Shown in pieces: positions 10,159-20,382 of a DNA stretch of 64,000 bases. The stretch comes from Nitzschia sp. pyKryTriq1 (lineage: Eukaryota > Bacillariophyta > Bacillariophyceae > Bacillariales > Bacillariaceae), in contig OY101117.1 in the NCBI GenBank assembly GCA_956465555.1, positions 62,001-126,000 on the forward strand, read 5' to 3'. Each line of letters opens with the position of its first letter. Positions within the stretch are counted from its first letter, which is position 1. Made by a program: the position numbers and the translations under genes. Below the pieces are notes generated by a model, which made no database searches, had not been told where the DNA came from, and saw only the letters and a program-made list of their open reading frames with translations.

Positions 10159-11553
10159 AAAGAACAAGAACAAGAACGGCACCACCACCACCAACAGCAG
10201 ATGAGAAGGAGTCGTCCTCAACAAGGTCCTCCTGCGGATACTACCGGTATTGCGGACGATGCTAGAAGAAAAACAACAAGACAAAGACCACAACGCACAG
10301 CTACTAGTAATACTGCTCGCAGCAGCAGCAGCAGCACCAGCACCAGCAGCACCAGCACCAGCACCAGCACCAGCACCAGAGCCTCCTCCATCAGAAGAAG
10401 CAGCCTCGGGGCATATACAGCTACGCGCCTACGGCAGCATAACAAGGAGGAGGAGGAGAGTACTAGTAGTAGTACTATTGCTGTTGGTACTACTACCAGA
10501 AGAGACCTCTTTCGATCATCGGTTTATTGTTCTGCTTCATCATTGCTGATGATGATACCGCTACTAGTCGTTCTATCACCCAGCTGGGCTACTTCTCCTG
10601 CTACTGCTACTGCTACTGCTACTGCAGCAGCTTCTGCTGCTGCCGCCGCCGAGAAGGAGGACGAGTATGTACAAACCACAACAACATCGTCAGAAGTAGT
10701 AGTAGTAGTAGCTCCGATTCCTCGAGTGACGAATGAAATTACTCATGTCGCGCAAATTACGTATTCGGTCGGAGAACGACGAGAAGAAATTGGCTTTCTT
10801 CGGATTGGATTGTACGGCAAGGATTGTCCCAACAGTGTGAAACAATTCTTGCAATTTTTGGGTAGTAGTACGGGATTGACGACACTGATGAGTGACGATC
10901 AACGACTACGTGATTCGATCGGTATGCGAACAGCACCGGTGGGATTGATTCAAGGAGGCATCGTTCCCAATATTTGTGCCGGAACGGCCGTCGAATGGGG
11001 CGTTCCATCCCAAGCCAAAGCGTATGCGGCTGCCCGAGGAATGCGTTCGGCCGGACCGGATTTTGTCCCTCAACCACGTCCTCCTAATCCTGCACTAATA
11101 TCCGATGAGATTTTCCCCCGACCTCATAATGTGGCCGGTCTCGTGTCGATCCCTGCCAAGGGTATTGGATACGGTAACGATGATGATGATGATAATGATG
11201 ATGATCAAGCCTATGCCTTGGCATTTCTTTTGACAGCCGATGCGATACCGTCCTTTGATGGCAACAATGGCAAGAATAGTACTGCCAGCACCAGCAGTAA
11301 CAAAAAGTCCTCGACGAAACAATCACCACCAAAGCGTCTTCGTCGACGAGTGATTGGACAAGTGATTGATGATGCCAGTATGAAGAATTTGGCTCGACTG
11401 GCCTCTCTTCCCATCCAAAAGAAGCAAAGTCTGACGGAGGGAGCCATGAGTGCAGCTGGTTTACGATCTAATAACAACAACATGGCTTCGGGACCACCAC
11501 TTCTCAAAGTGACCGTACAAGATATCGGAGTGCAAAAGGTACTCGTCCAATGA
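9988..11553 (+). CDS. Cyclophilin-like protein predicted for the thylakoid lumen
   Basis: 521 residues, one exon. A signal peptide ends CSA|W (W27), the diatom signature for import through the four-membrane plastid envelope. A Pro/Ala/His/Ser-rich low-complexity region follows, up to about 165. Then TTRRDLFRS (RR near 171-172) precedes a hydrophobic stretch and ATSPA, which looks like a twin-arginine lumen signal. From about 245 the sequence resembles a divergent cyclophilin fold (I-T-Y-S-V-G..., [18 protein letters not shown]). The typical active-site motif FHR is not visible, so isomerase activity is doubtful. A D/N-rich insert lies near 395-405. A role in photosystem or lumen assembly is inferred from targeting only. 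Confidence 0.65.
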
Positions 11554-12012
11554 AGGAATGAATGAATAGGAACAAGAAAAGGGTCAAGTCAGAGTACTAC
11601 TATTAGGAGGACTAGACTTACTACCGGTAGTAGCGAGCTACTAGCACAGTATTTCGAGTATTCGTAGCAACGACAAAACTTGTTATTTAGTATACTACCG
11701 GTGCTGCTTCTGCTTCTGCTGCTGCTGCTGCTTGACGAAGAAATATTACTACTAGCTAGTAGAAGTAGCTTTAGTAGCTACTACTTTTTCGCTGCTTTAC
11801 GATACATACTACTAGTAGAGTAGTAGACTCAAGCAAGTGCACATCCAGTCTACTATCGGTACTACTAGTAGTAGTAGCTAGCTAGAGACAGCATCAGTCC
11901 AAGAACATCTTCGTAATGTTACAGTATACAACATGTTGTATCATGATATACTATTACGTACTACTACGTGTGGCTAGTAGTGCATTGTATTGTATTGTAT
12001 TGTTTATTTTGA
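11554..12012. other. Intergenic region, TAG/CTA rich
   Basis: Convergent spacer. It is dominated by TACTAGTAG-type short palindromes and a GCTGCTGCTG run near 11715-11733. It holds a short copy (minus strand, about 11782-11804) of the dispersed block GTAAAGCAGCGAAAAAGT. No gene seen. Confidence 0.6.
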
Positions 12013-12831
12013 TTAAGATGGTGGCAAAATCTTGCGCAGTCGTCGGCTCGTGGTTTCCAGGAACGAACGAGCCTTGTCCTCTAGCAACTGAACAAGAACT
12101 TGCCGAGGACGAGGATGATGTCGAGGACTAGTAGGACTAGGAGGAGTCGTCGATCGTCCTCGACGCCGACGACGACGCGTCCGGCATTGAAAGTCGGCCT
12201 GCTTATTCTGCTTCTTGTTCTTGTTCTTGTTGTTCATGGACGAAGAATAAGCTTCTTGTTGTTGTTGAATTTCCGAGAGTGAAAACCCCGCTTGCAACAA
12301 CCGTTCTTCTCGATCGAATCGAGTCAACCGAAAGCAGTCCTCCCGTGAACATCTCGAATCGCATGAACGTTGTTGGTTTTGTTGTTGTTGTTGTTGTTGC
12401 CGTTGCCACAGTAGTAAATTCTTTTGGCATTCATAGGTTTGTAACGGGATGCCTTGTTTCAGCAGCAACACTTCTTTCTCGGGATCATCATGATCATCAT
12501 CACCTTTGACGATGCTGATGATGCAACGAGGAGCGAGAGCCACGGGGCATCCCTCTTGCACCTCGGGGTGATCGCCAATGATGGTGGCAAACTCGAGGAC
12601 TGTCACGGTACCAAAGCAGACGCGGGAGCTATTCAGCGGGAAGCAAGAGGATTGCTTCTTGTACCTTCTCCTGTTACTGTTACTGTTACTGCTGCTGCTG
12701 CTGCTGCTATGGTCGTTATGATTCCCTTGGATAATACTACGGATATCACTCGGAGCCACTTGTTGTTGGACATTAGAAATTACCATGGAGGAGGAGGGGG
12801 GTGAGGACGAGTTCATCTTCTTGCTTGACAT
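12013..12831 (-). CDS. GDHP-motif family protein, member 1
   Basis: 272 residues, one exon; function unknown. After a Ser/Asn-rich N-terminus there is a conserved core: C-F-G-T-V-T-V-L-E-F, then I-I-G-D-H-P, then G-C-P-V-A-L. Further on a second conserved block begins F-R-L-T-R-F-D-R-E-E-R-L-L-Q-A-G-F and is followed by basic C-terminal helices ending S-R-R-L-R-K-I. The same order of blocks appears in the genes at 17356-18210, 21911-22900 and 61518-62150, so this is a real family, probably alga-specific. A poly-Q run and a basic RRRRRRGR segment are present. The basic segments could act in nuclear import, but this is a guess. Alternative internal starts exist. Confidence 0.75.
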   Translation of the reverse strand: MSSKKMNSSSPPSSSMVISNVQQQVAPSDIRSIIQGNHNDHSSSSSSSNSNSNRRRYKKQSSCFPLNSSRVCFGTVTVLEFATIIGDHPEVQEGCPVALAPRCIISIVKGDDDHDDPEKEVLLLKQGIPLQTYECQKNLLLWQRQQQQQQQNQQRSCDSRCSREDCFRLTRFDREERLLQAGFSLSEIQQQQEAYSSSMNNKNKNKKQNKQADFQCRTRRRRRRGRSTTPPSPTSPRHHPRPRQVLVQLLEDKARSFLETTSRRLRKILPPS

Positions 12832-13861
12832 TGATTGACAGATAGTAGAATGATAAGAATGCGATAAGAATGATGAGAATGATGAGAATGGAACCGCGGC
12901 AAAATACTGTACAGTTTACTATTGCATTATTCTTACTTGATGTGATTATTTTTCTATATTATTATTACTCATTATTCTGGATGCGGCAGATGGTGCTTTA
13001 TTACGACGTGCGTGGCGTCTTGTACGGTACCCAAGGACTATTGCTTGATCCATAAGTAATAAGAAGTCGATTGTGAATTCTCCACAGCCCCTCTTTTGAA
13101 GTAGTTTGGCAGCAAGCTGGCTGGCTGGCGGGAGCATTATATCAAATAATAATATCATTGAAGTTCAATTCGCGCTCGCTCGCCGTGTTCAGAAAAATAA
13201 TACTACATCATTTCTGGGCGTGTTCTGCTGGAACCCGAATTCGAGAACTCTGGAGACGTTCCAGGAAGCTAGTGGGGGTTGGGGGATACCGGTATGGGAT
13301 AAAATGTATTGTCCGCTCCCCTCTCGCCCGTGCTGTTCTTAAATAGAAATACGTTTTCGTTAAATAAAGCAAACAACCCAAAAGGGTTGCTATTATTCGT
13401 ACCGACCATTTTCTTCCTACATACCTCCTCCCTGTTGCCGCCTGCTGTTGTCTCGTCTTGTGTTCGTTGTTGTCTTGCATTCCGCATCCCTAAAGTCTCC
13501 TTTTTTTATTGGCGTGCATTCGCTCGCATTCATCATGGTTCTCGCTAGCTCGAAGCATCACCACAAACAAGAATTCATCATCATGATACAACGGTAGAAA
13601 CTATGTACTTGTATGTTCAAGTACCGGTTACACTGTAATTGTACGGAACCGGGTACTGTTCCCGATAACCGGTACCCGGTACCCGATACCAAGGATACCG
13701 AACGGCGCACGGCAGCGCGCGCATCAAGAGGCAAAAACGCGCCGGGCGAGCCGAAGCGTTCGACGTTTGAGAAGCCCCATGTTGTTGTTGTTGTTGTTGT
13801 TTCATCATTCCGTCGTCAACCTACCCAATCCGAACTCCCGTACCCGGTATACCAAACTAGT

Positions 13862-13897
<36 letters not shown>

Positions 13898-14221
13898 CAC
13901 AACATTACACACCATGCATCATGCTAGCATCCATACTCGTATTTTTACCGGGCTTCGCATGCAATCCGCGATACTGATGGGAGAGATGTCATCCTCGTTG
14001 AGGACGCTTCGCATTCTTCAGCGACAACAACAACAACAACAACAACAACCCTAGTAAGTCCAGCATTAGCAGTGGCATAATCTGTGATCACGTCCAAAAA
14101 GTAAACAACGCACCAATCACACCAAACGCAATACACCAGAACTACTAAACAAGAACAGCATCTACTCTAGCTCCTATCATCCATACGAATACTCACTCCC
14201 ACCACCACCACCACCACCACC
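12832..14221. other. Intergenic region with CA and CCA microsatellites
   Basis: It contains (CA)n at about 13864-13892, a CAA run near 14025-14048 and a CCA run directly before the ATG at 14222, probably 5' UTR. Several ACCGGTAC-type palindromes lie at 13620-13690. The longest reading frames are under 105 codons and low in complexity; I do not call a gene. Confidence 0.55.
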
Positions 14222-14812
14222 ATGTCCATGCTATGTCCCCCCGCTAAAATCAACCACGGCGATCCGCTCTTTGAAGCCGCTACGGAACATTGCTTCCATT
14301 CACCTCCTCACAATGACCACAACGACAACGACAACAACAACAACAGCACTCATCAGGATCCCATTTTTATGGATCTCATGATTCATTGCCCCAAATCCGC
14401 ACTTCCGCTTCACAGTTATTATTCCGAATTTCGATTGGGTCAAGGCGATCCACTGATGAAAGCTGCCATGAAACGATGGCCGTTTACTACCATTTCGGAC
14501 GACGAGGATGAAGAAGAAGAAGAAGAAGAAGAAGAAGAAGCAGAAGAAAATAAAGAGATGATGATCATGATGATGGGCAACAACAAACGACCTCGCACAA
14601 GAGCACTCGCCATTCCACCTTGCCATGTCTTGTCGGATCCCTCGTTGATGAAGAAAACATCTCCTACTAAAAGTAGTACTATTCGACAAGAGATTTTACA
14701 TGTCGACAATGTGGGTCACGTCGAAGATGGAGGACGAGCGGCGGCGAATGTGGAACAAGAACGTCGATTTATCCTCATGAGTGAAGATCGTCGTTTTGTC
14801 CTGGTTGAATAG
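14222..14812 (+). CDS. Small acidic protein with a GDPL/F repeat, function unknown
   Basis: 196 residues, one exon, ATG in an ACCATGTC context after a CCA-rich leader. The N-terminal half carries two related motifs: G-D-P-L-F-E-A-A near residue 14 and G-D-P-L-M-K-A-A near residue 78. The middle is a long Asp/Glu run from a GAA microsatellite followed by a Met-rich patch. The last residues, R-R-F-I-L-M-S-E-D-R-R-F-V-L-V-E, look like a short beta hairpin. There is no signal peptide or membrane segment, and I do not recognise the family. Confidence 0.6.
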   Translation: MSMLCPPAKINHGDPLFEAATEHCFHSPPHNDHNDNDNNNNSTHQDPIFMDLMIHCPKSALPLHSYYSEFRLGQGDPLMKAAMKRWPFTTISDDEDEEEEEEEEEEAEENKEMMIMMMGNNKRPRTRALAIPPCHVLSDPSLMKKTSPTKSSTIRQEILHVDNVGHVEDGGRAAANVEQERRFILMSEDRRFVLVE

Positions 14813-15132
14813 TAGTACTAGTAGGCTACTAGTACTAATAGTAGATCATCATGATCATGATAAAAGTAAGAGTAAAATGAGGCACCAGCAAGAATAACAA
14901 AAGGAACAACAACAACAACAGTAACAACAACATGATGATGATCATGCGGCGGAAACAAACAACCACAATACTATGAAAACAGAGAAGTGGCAGGAGAAAG
15001 AAGAAGGCGGCCGAATCAATCGGTCCTCGTCTACTACTAGCTAGAGTACGCTACTACTACTATTTTGATATATCTTCTTCTTCTTGCGAGTAATTCCAAG
15101 AAGAAGACTACTACTTATTTGAACAATGCGGA

Positions 15133-15324
15133 GGAGGACCTCTGTCGTAGTACAGTACGAGGACTATTAGCTCGAGCGTGCATTGTAACCTTTAATAAAC
15201 ATGCTATTATTATTATCCTTGACTACTACTTCTACTAGTACTAGTAGCTAGTAGTCGTACTTGGAGGACCTCTGTCGTAGTACAGTACGAGGACTATTAG
15301 CTCGAGCGTGCATTGTAACCTTTA
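15133..15324. repeat. 62-bp perfect direct repeat at the 5' edge of the LINE remnant
   Basis: Copies at 15133-15194 and 15263-15324, 130 bp apart, with no mismatch seen. The second copy runs straight into the LINE-derived coding remnant. The surrounding 14813-15262 holds no gene, only TAG/CTA-rich and CAA-rich DNA. Confidence 0.8.
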
Positions 15325-16135
15325 CCACGCTGGAGACCGCCCCCAGAAACCCTCGAGACAAGACCTCGACATGATGACGGCAGAGCGCGTCGACCTGTAT
15401 CGGAAGCGGGACCCCCCGGGTGACCCAATTCCAATCCATCTTGACGCTCCCTTTCAGATACCCGACCATCCTGCGACGGAGGCAGAAGTTGAGAGGGCCG
15501 TTCAAGGCCTACCCCGTGGAAAATCCCCGGGGCCTTCAAAGATGAAGGCAGAACAACTCAAGCAGTGGAGAGCAGAAGCTTATCCGGATAGGGATGAGGA
15601 ACCAAACCGGACCCATTGGGACCCACTGGTGCAACTGGTGCAGCACGTTTTTCTGACGGGAGAAATCCCCCTGCAAGCGCGGCGCGGCCCGCCTACCACA
15701 GCGAAAGGCGAACGAAGAGGCCCGCCTAGCCCGAGAACAAGTGTTCACGATCTACGGCGACCCACTTCACTCGGTTACTGTGTTCAAGTACCTAGGTCGA
15801 CCACTCTCATCCACCGATGACGATTGGCCTGCCTTGTACCGAAACCTCTCCCGCGCTCGCCAGAGATGGGGACAGGTCCGCCGCGTGTTAACACGGGACG
15901 GCGCAACATCGAGAATCTCAGGGATGTTCTACAAAGCCATCGTACAGTCGGTCTTACTTTATGGGTGCGAGACGTGGACCATCACGCCGAGGATGTTGAA
16001 TGCCCTCCGGGGCTTTCACCATCAGGTAGCGCGCAGGATTGCGGTGCGCCTCCCGAACAAGCTCCGAGACGGTAGTTGGGACTACCCGAGGATCGAAGTT
16101 GCCCGTAGTGAAGCAGGGCTTTACACAAAATGTGT
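15325..16135 (+). pseudogene. Remnant of a non-LTR (LINE) retrotransposon reverse transcriptase
   Basis: The left part (frame of 15308-15680) resembles the start of a LINE reverse transcriptase: P-A-T-E-A-E-V-E-R-A-V...L-P-R-G-K-S-P-G-P-S-K-M-K-A-E-Q-L-K. The right part, in another frame (about 15700-16130), resembles the end of the same domain: V-F-K-Y-L-G-R-P-L-S, then Y-K-A-I-V-Q-S-V-L-L-Y-G-C-E-T-W and F-H-H-Q-V-A-R-R-I. The central catalytic palm, which should carry the F/Y-x-D-D motif, is missing; the break lies near 15680-15700. No endonuclease domain or poly-A tail is seen. The element is dead. Confidence 0.8.
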
Positions 16136-16452
16136 TTGCCAGCAGCAGGAGGGGGCCAAAGTCCACACTGTGCTGCTGCTGCATGCTGCTGCTGCTAATG
16201 CAGCATATTGTCGTGGAACAATGTAATGTTCTTCTTGTACCGGTAGTAGTACTAGTATGATGATGTTGTTGTTGTCTCCATGCATTATGCTGATAATGAT
16301 GATGATGACGATATGCTGATGAGCGATGCTACTACTACTTTATTTGCGTACTACGATCTTCCGATACTCTACTACTCTACTAGCTACTGGTAGTAGTAGT
16401 AGGTATTCTCGTAGTAGTCTAGTCTAGTAGCCTACTACCGTAGTAGAACAAG

Positions 16453-16922
16453 GCGATGATGACCTCATCATGCGTAATAATAATAATATGCGCTTCGGGG
16501 GAGTTCTACTTCGACGAAAGCCAGAAAGATTATTTAATGTTCGAAGTTGTTTCGGAACGCAGTCATCTGAACTAATATCAAAGGAAGTCAGTAAGTAGTG
16601 TTTCTGTTTTATAGGGCCTACTCGTAATTAGTATGTGATGGTTTGCGCCTCTACTTTAGTAGTAGTAGAAGTTGCATGCATGCATGTTTACTCTTCAAGT
16701 ACCACTTGTAGTAGTCTACTAGACTAGAAGGCGATGACCTCATCATGCGTAATATGCGCGTCGGCGGGGGACTGTTCTATCGTTACTACTTCCAAGAAAG
16801 CCAGAAAGAATATTTAATGTTAGACCTTGGCCGTTGGTGGTTCCAGATGCATGCATGCAGGGATGCAGTCATCAGAACAACAAGGAAGTCGGTGTTTCTG
16901 TTTTATAGGGCCTACTCGTACA
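16453..16922 (+). repeat. Imperfect direct repeat of about 180 bp in a gene-free stretch (16227-17355)
   Basis: Copies at about 16453-16617 and 16732-16915 share GATGACCTCATCATGCGTAA, GCCAGAAAGA-TATTTAATGTT and TGTTTCTGTTTTATAGGGCC blocks with small indels. It may be a short non-autonomous element, but clear terminal inverted repeats are not seen. The rest of the stretch is TAG-rich DNA plus a (TACTCC)/(TATACTCC) tract at about 17265-17335 just before the next gene. Confidence 0.6.
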
Positions 16923-17355
16923 CAACATCATGATGTTCGTGATCTCATTCGATCGTTCGAACATCTCGAAGTTCAATACACATAAGTCGTTCGCCTTTGA
17001 AGGCATTCTGCGCTAAAACGGGGCATATACAAATCAAGGTCAGAAGAGCTCGTCTTCTTCAATGAAACGGATTTTGCCATAAACAAAATCCGAACAGAGC
17101 GCTATTGGAGAGCACAAGCAACTCCACATTAGTACCGGTACATACAGTACGAGTTTTACTCTCATCAAACATCAAACCGCATCATCGAGGAAATAGTATT
17201 AGCATCACATAAATTACATGAAAAGAGCTAATACTCACAGTATTATATCCAGCGAGTACTGCTACTCCTACTCCTACTCCTACTCCTACTCCTATACTCC
17301 TATACTCCTATACTCCTATACTCCTATATTACTCCATCACCAATACGAATAAACC

Positions 17356-18210
17356 ATGGCGCCCCTTTCGTCGTACCAGCATGCTGATGGCTCCAAGTCG
17401 GACGGGTTCACGGTCCTCCCCAGCGCCGCCAGCAAGATGATATTAGAAACAATAACGCAACAACTCCGACCTGCACTGATGATGCGCGAAGATGCTGCTG
17501 ATGACTTTCGAAAACTCCAAAGAAAGAGTCGCCGAGCGGCAAGTAGTCGTCGGAATCGTTCCTGCTCACCATGGCAGAGTTCCGAGGTTAGCTTTGGAAC
17601 GGTCTCCATCGCCGAGTTCCCAACGATAATCGGGGACCACCCATGCTGCTCGTCAGACGGCGGTTGTCCGATCGCCTTGTCGCCTGTTGCTATCAAAGAA
17701 GTAACAGCCATCCCGGTTCAATTCTATGAATTTCAACGCTTATCATTATCATTATCATCATCATCCGCCAAGCCGGTGGTCGTGACGCAGCATCCCACCA
17801 CCAGACGAAAACAACATCAGGAAGTAGCGTTTAGACTGACGAGCCGCCAACGAGCCGATCGACTGACAAAAGCTGGGTTTTCCCACGAGGATATTCACCG
17901 AGCCGCTCAGGCAGCCTTTCAATGCCGAGCACAACGGGAGCGCTGCAATAAGCAAATGTCTTTGGATGGCGTTCACTCATTGCTCGAAAAGACCACCCGA
18001 AGGATTCGCAAAATAATCTTGTTGCCATCAGCATCCAGCAGCACCCCCAACAACCACAACAACAACAACAACAACAACAACAAAAGCTCCTGCAGCATGA
18101 TGATCCATCACAAGATCACCAGAAATTCACCACCACCACATCCACCACCACCTCACCAGAGTCGACATCATCATGGTCCTCAAAAGCAGATCACCAGTCG
18201 ATCTGCTTGA
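17356..18210 (+). CDS. GDHP-motif family protein, member 2
   Basis: 284 residues, one exon, ATG in an ACCATGGC context. It shares the family blocks with member 1: V-S-F-G-T-V-S-I-A-E-F, I-I-G-D-H-P, G-C-P-I-A-L, then F-R-L-T-S-R-Q-R-A-D-R-L-T-K-A-G-F and a basic helix ending T-T-R-R-I-R-K-I-I-L-L-P-S. The C-terminus is Asn/Pro/His rich from microsatellites. Member 1 is the closest relative in the window; they lie on opposite strands about 4.5 kb apart, with the LINE remnant between. Function unknown. Confidence 0.75.
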   Translation: MAPLSSYQHADGSKSDGFTVLPSAASKMILETITQQLRPALMMREDAADDFRKLQRKSRRAASSRRNRSCSPWQSSEVSFGTVSIAEFPTIIGDHPCCSSDGGCPIALSPVAIKEVTAIPVQFYEFQRLSLSLSSSSAKPVVVTQHPTTRRKQHQEVAFRLTSRQRADRLTKAGFSHEDIHRAAQAAFQCRAQRERCNKQMSLDGVHSLLEKTTRRIRKIILLPSASSSTPNNHNNNNNNNNKSSCSMMIHHKITRNSPPPHPPPPHQSRHHHGPQKQITSRSA

Positions 18211-18444
18211 CCACGGTACTACTAAACTCGTGGACTAGTACTACTATACAATGTTACTACTTCTAAAGTACACGTACCTACGAATATACACTATACTTTC
18301 AATACTACTAGTCTATAAATAGAAATGTCAATTTTGAATTATCAGCCATGTTACTACTTTGCATCGTATGGTAGTGAATCTACTGCTACTACTAGCTTGT
18401 AGAGTGCATACACTCACTTAGCCGCTCATGTTTCTACTTCTTCC

Positions 18445-20382
18445 TCATGCGGCTACTGCGTGTTCCTTTTGTTCTTCTTGTCGCTGTTGCTGTTGCTGTT
18501 GTTGTTGTTGTTGTTCTTGTTCTTCCAGTACATTTGGACATAGCTTGGCCGAAGATTTGGCCACTTGATGTCCCCATTCTTCTTGTTGATACAAGTATTG
18601 GCAAGAAGTGCCAGATATTTTCGCTCCAAAGGCCGCATAGTATCCAATCCCATAGACGACACAATGGGCATGAATGACCAACATGAGGTCGACAAAGGTA
18701 CTGTAATAGCTCGATGCCGGACGACCCTTTTGACGATCCAAATGGGCCGTCTCTTCCGAAACATCTCTGGCACGGATCCAATATCGCTGATCTTGTTGAT
18801 GGTGTTCATGTGGATGTTGATGATCTTGTTCATGTTGTGGTCGTGCTTGGTTACCGCCGCCGCCCCGTACCAACTGATACAAGGATTGATCCAATTCGCT
18901 TCGATTGGCTTGTACGAATTCATCGTCGGCCAATTCAAAAGCGACATGTCGGACCAAATCATTGGAATCACTCAAAAAGTAAACGGTAGTAGGTTCTTGC
19001 TGCTCACTTGTAGTACTACTGCTTATCAATCGACTGCAATTCAAAGCCGTCGTGGCGACATCCAAGGCAAATTGACGAGTGGGACCTTCCCATGGTAGCC
19101 CCGTCTTGTCGGCCGGATATTTGGCATTTTTGCCCACAACGTTCCATCCATGCGATGTCGCCTTGGGATGTCGGACCCGACAATGGACGGCCGTATAATA
19201 AGAATAATAATTCGGCTGTTGTGGTTGCAAATCCAAATCTTGGACCATAATCTTTTGCACCCATGCTTCGACGGGTGGACTGGGTCGAAAGAACAACCAA
19301 AAGATGCGTCCAAAATGAGGTGGACCATGGACATCCTCCATGGCTCCTCCCAGCACGCGATTCAATCGTTCTTGCAAGACGGTTTCTCCCAAATGACCCA
19401 AGATACGATGTCGCAATATCTTTTCCTTGGCAAATTTTGTTCCTGGCGTAGTGGCTCGTTCCAATGCTATATCGATATCATGATTCCAAAAGTCATCGGT
19501 AGGATGATCTTCTTCGCCCTTTAATCCTTCACCATCAAACAAGGCAGTAACATTCCTCACCCGCTTCATATCGTCAAATCCAAATTGAAATTCGGCCGGT
19601 ACCGTCCAATCCAATAGTGTTTCGGGATGATTGGGTATTAAAAAGTGTTCGAGAGAACGGGGACGTTGCCATGCCAATAAAATGACACGCCGGGTCGCAT
19701 TTCCCAAATACAAATCCCATGGCAATTGTCCTAATCGATCGTGCAATCCACCACAAATACCTAAACAGGTCCGAATCAATAAGGGTGGAGCGTCAGGATG
19801 GGTAAACAATTCCATTCCAGGAAACTGACGTCGCATTTGAGAATGCCATTGGACATAGTCTCGAATCCACGCTGGGAGGTTTTGTAACAGTTCGTCGGCC
19901 GATTCTTGATTGTAAAGAAAGGAAAATGATGATGAGGAAGAGGAAGAATAGTTCGAACTGTTGCTGCTGCTGCTGCTACTGTACTTCATTTCCTGGGGTG
20001 ATGGTCTCGTCGTCGTCGCAGTAGTTCTTGTAGTCGTCGACTCTAGCCGTAGCGACAAGGTGGTCGTGGTACTACTAGTACTAGTACTAGTAGTCGTGTC
20101 CTCCCCAACAGCAAGGTTGTTGCGCCTGATAGATGTAGATGTAGATGTAGATGTAGATGATATTATACCGGTACCGGTATTGGTACTGGTATTACTTTGA
20201 CTCCAAAAGAATAGTTGCAGTTGAAGGAAAGCCAGACCGACCACCAACACGACAAAGAAGCACATCATACAAAGTCTTATTCCCACCATCGTCACCATCA
20301 TCACCCTCACCCCTGATCCATCATCTCGTTTCTTCTTGTACAATTGCGGCCGGGCTTGTTGCTTTTGGTGGGGAGGAGCCAT
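18445..20382 (-). CDS. Type II membrane glycosyltransferase-like protein (fucosyltransferase-like)
   Basis: 645 residues, one exon. A short basic cytosolic tail and one transmembrane anchor (about 25-60), then a Ser/Thr-rich stem, as in Golgi glycosyltransferases. The lumenal part begins near residue 165. It carries G-I-C-G-G-L-H-D-R-L-G-Q-L-P-W, which resembles the G-G-x-x-D-R-L motif of GT-B fucosyltransferases. Further on are H-C-R-V-R-H-P, Y-F-L-S-D-S-N-D and a C-terminal V-D-L-M-L-V-I-H-A-H-C-V-V-Y-G-I-G-Y. Sequons such as N-A-T, N-V-T and N-C-S are present. A poly-Q run ends the protein. Donor and acceptor sugars cannot be read from the sequence; the fucosyltransferase label is a family-level inference. 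Confidence 0.6.
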   Translation of the reverse strand: MAPPHQKQQARPQLYKKKRDDGSGVRVMMVTMVGIRLCMMCFFVVLVVGLAFLQLQLFFWSQSNTSTNTGTGIISSTSTSTSTSIRRNNLAVGEDTTTSTSTSSTTTTLSLRLESTTTRTTATTTRPSPQEMKYSSSSSSNSSNYSSSSSSSFSFLYNQESADELLQNLPAWIRDYVQWHSQMRRQFPGMELFTHPDAPPLLIRTCLGICGGLHDRLGQLPWDLYLGNATRRVILLAWQRPRSLEHFLIPNHPETLLDWTVPAEFQFGFDDMKRVRNVTALFDGEGLKGEEDHPTDDFWNHDIDIALERATTPGTKFAKEKILRHRILGHLGETVLQERLNRVLGGAMEDVHGPPHFGRIFWLFFRPSPPVEAWVQKIMVQDLDLQPQQPNYYSYYTAVHCRVRHPKATSHGWNVVGKNAKYPADKTGLPWEGPTRQFALDVATTALNCSRLISSSTTSEQQEPTTVYFLSDSNDLVRHVAFELADDEFVQANRSELDQSLYQLVRGGGGNQARPQHEQDHQHPHEHHQQDQRYWIRARDVSEETAHLDRQKGRPASSYYSTFVDLMLVIHAHCVVYGIGYYAAFGAKISGTSCQYLYQQEEWGHQVAKSSAKLCPNVLEEQEQQQQQQQQQQRQEEQKEHAVAA

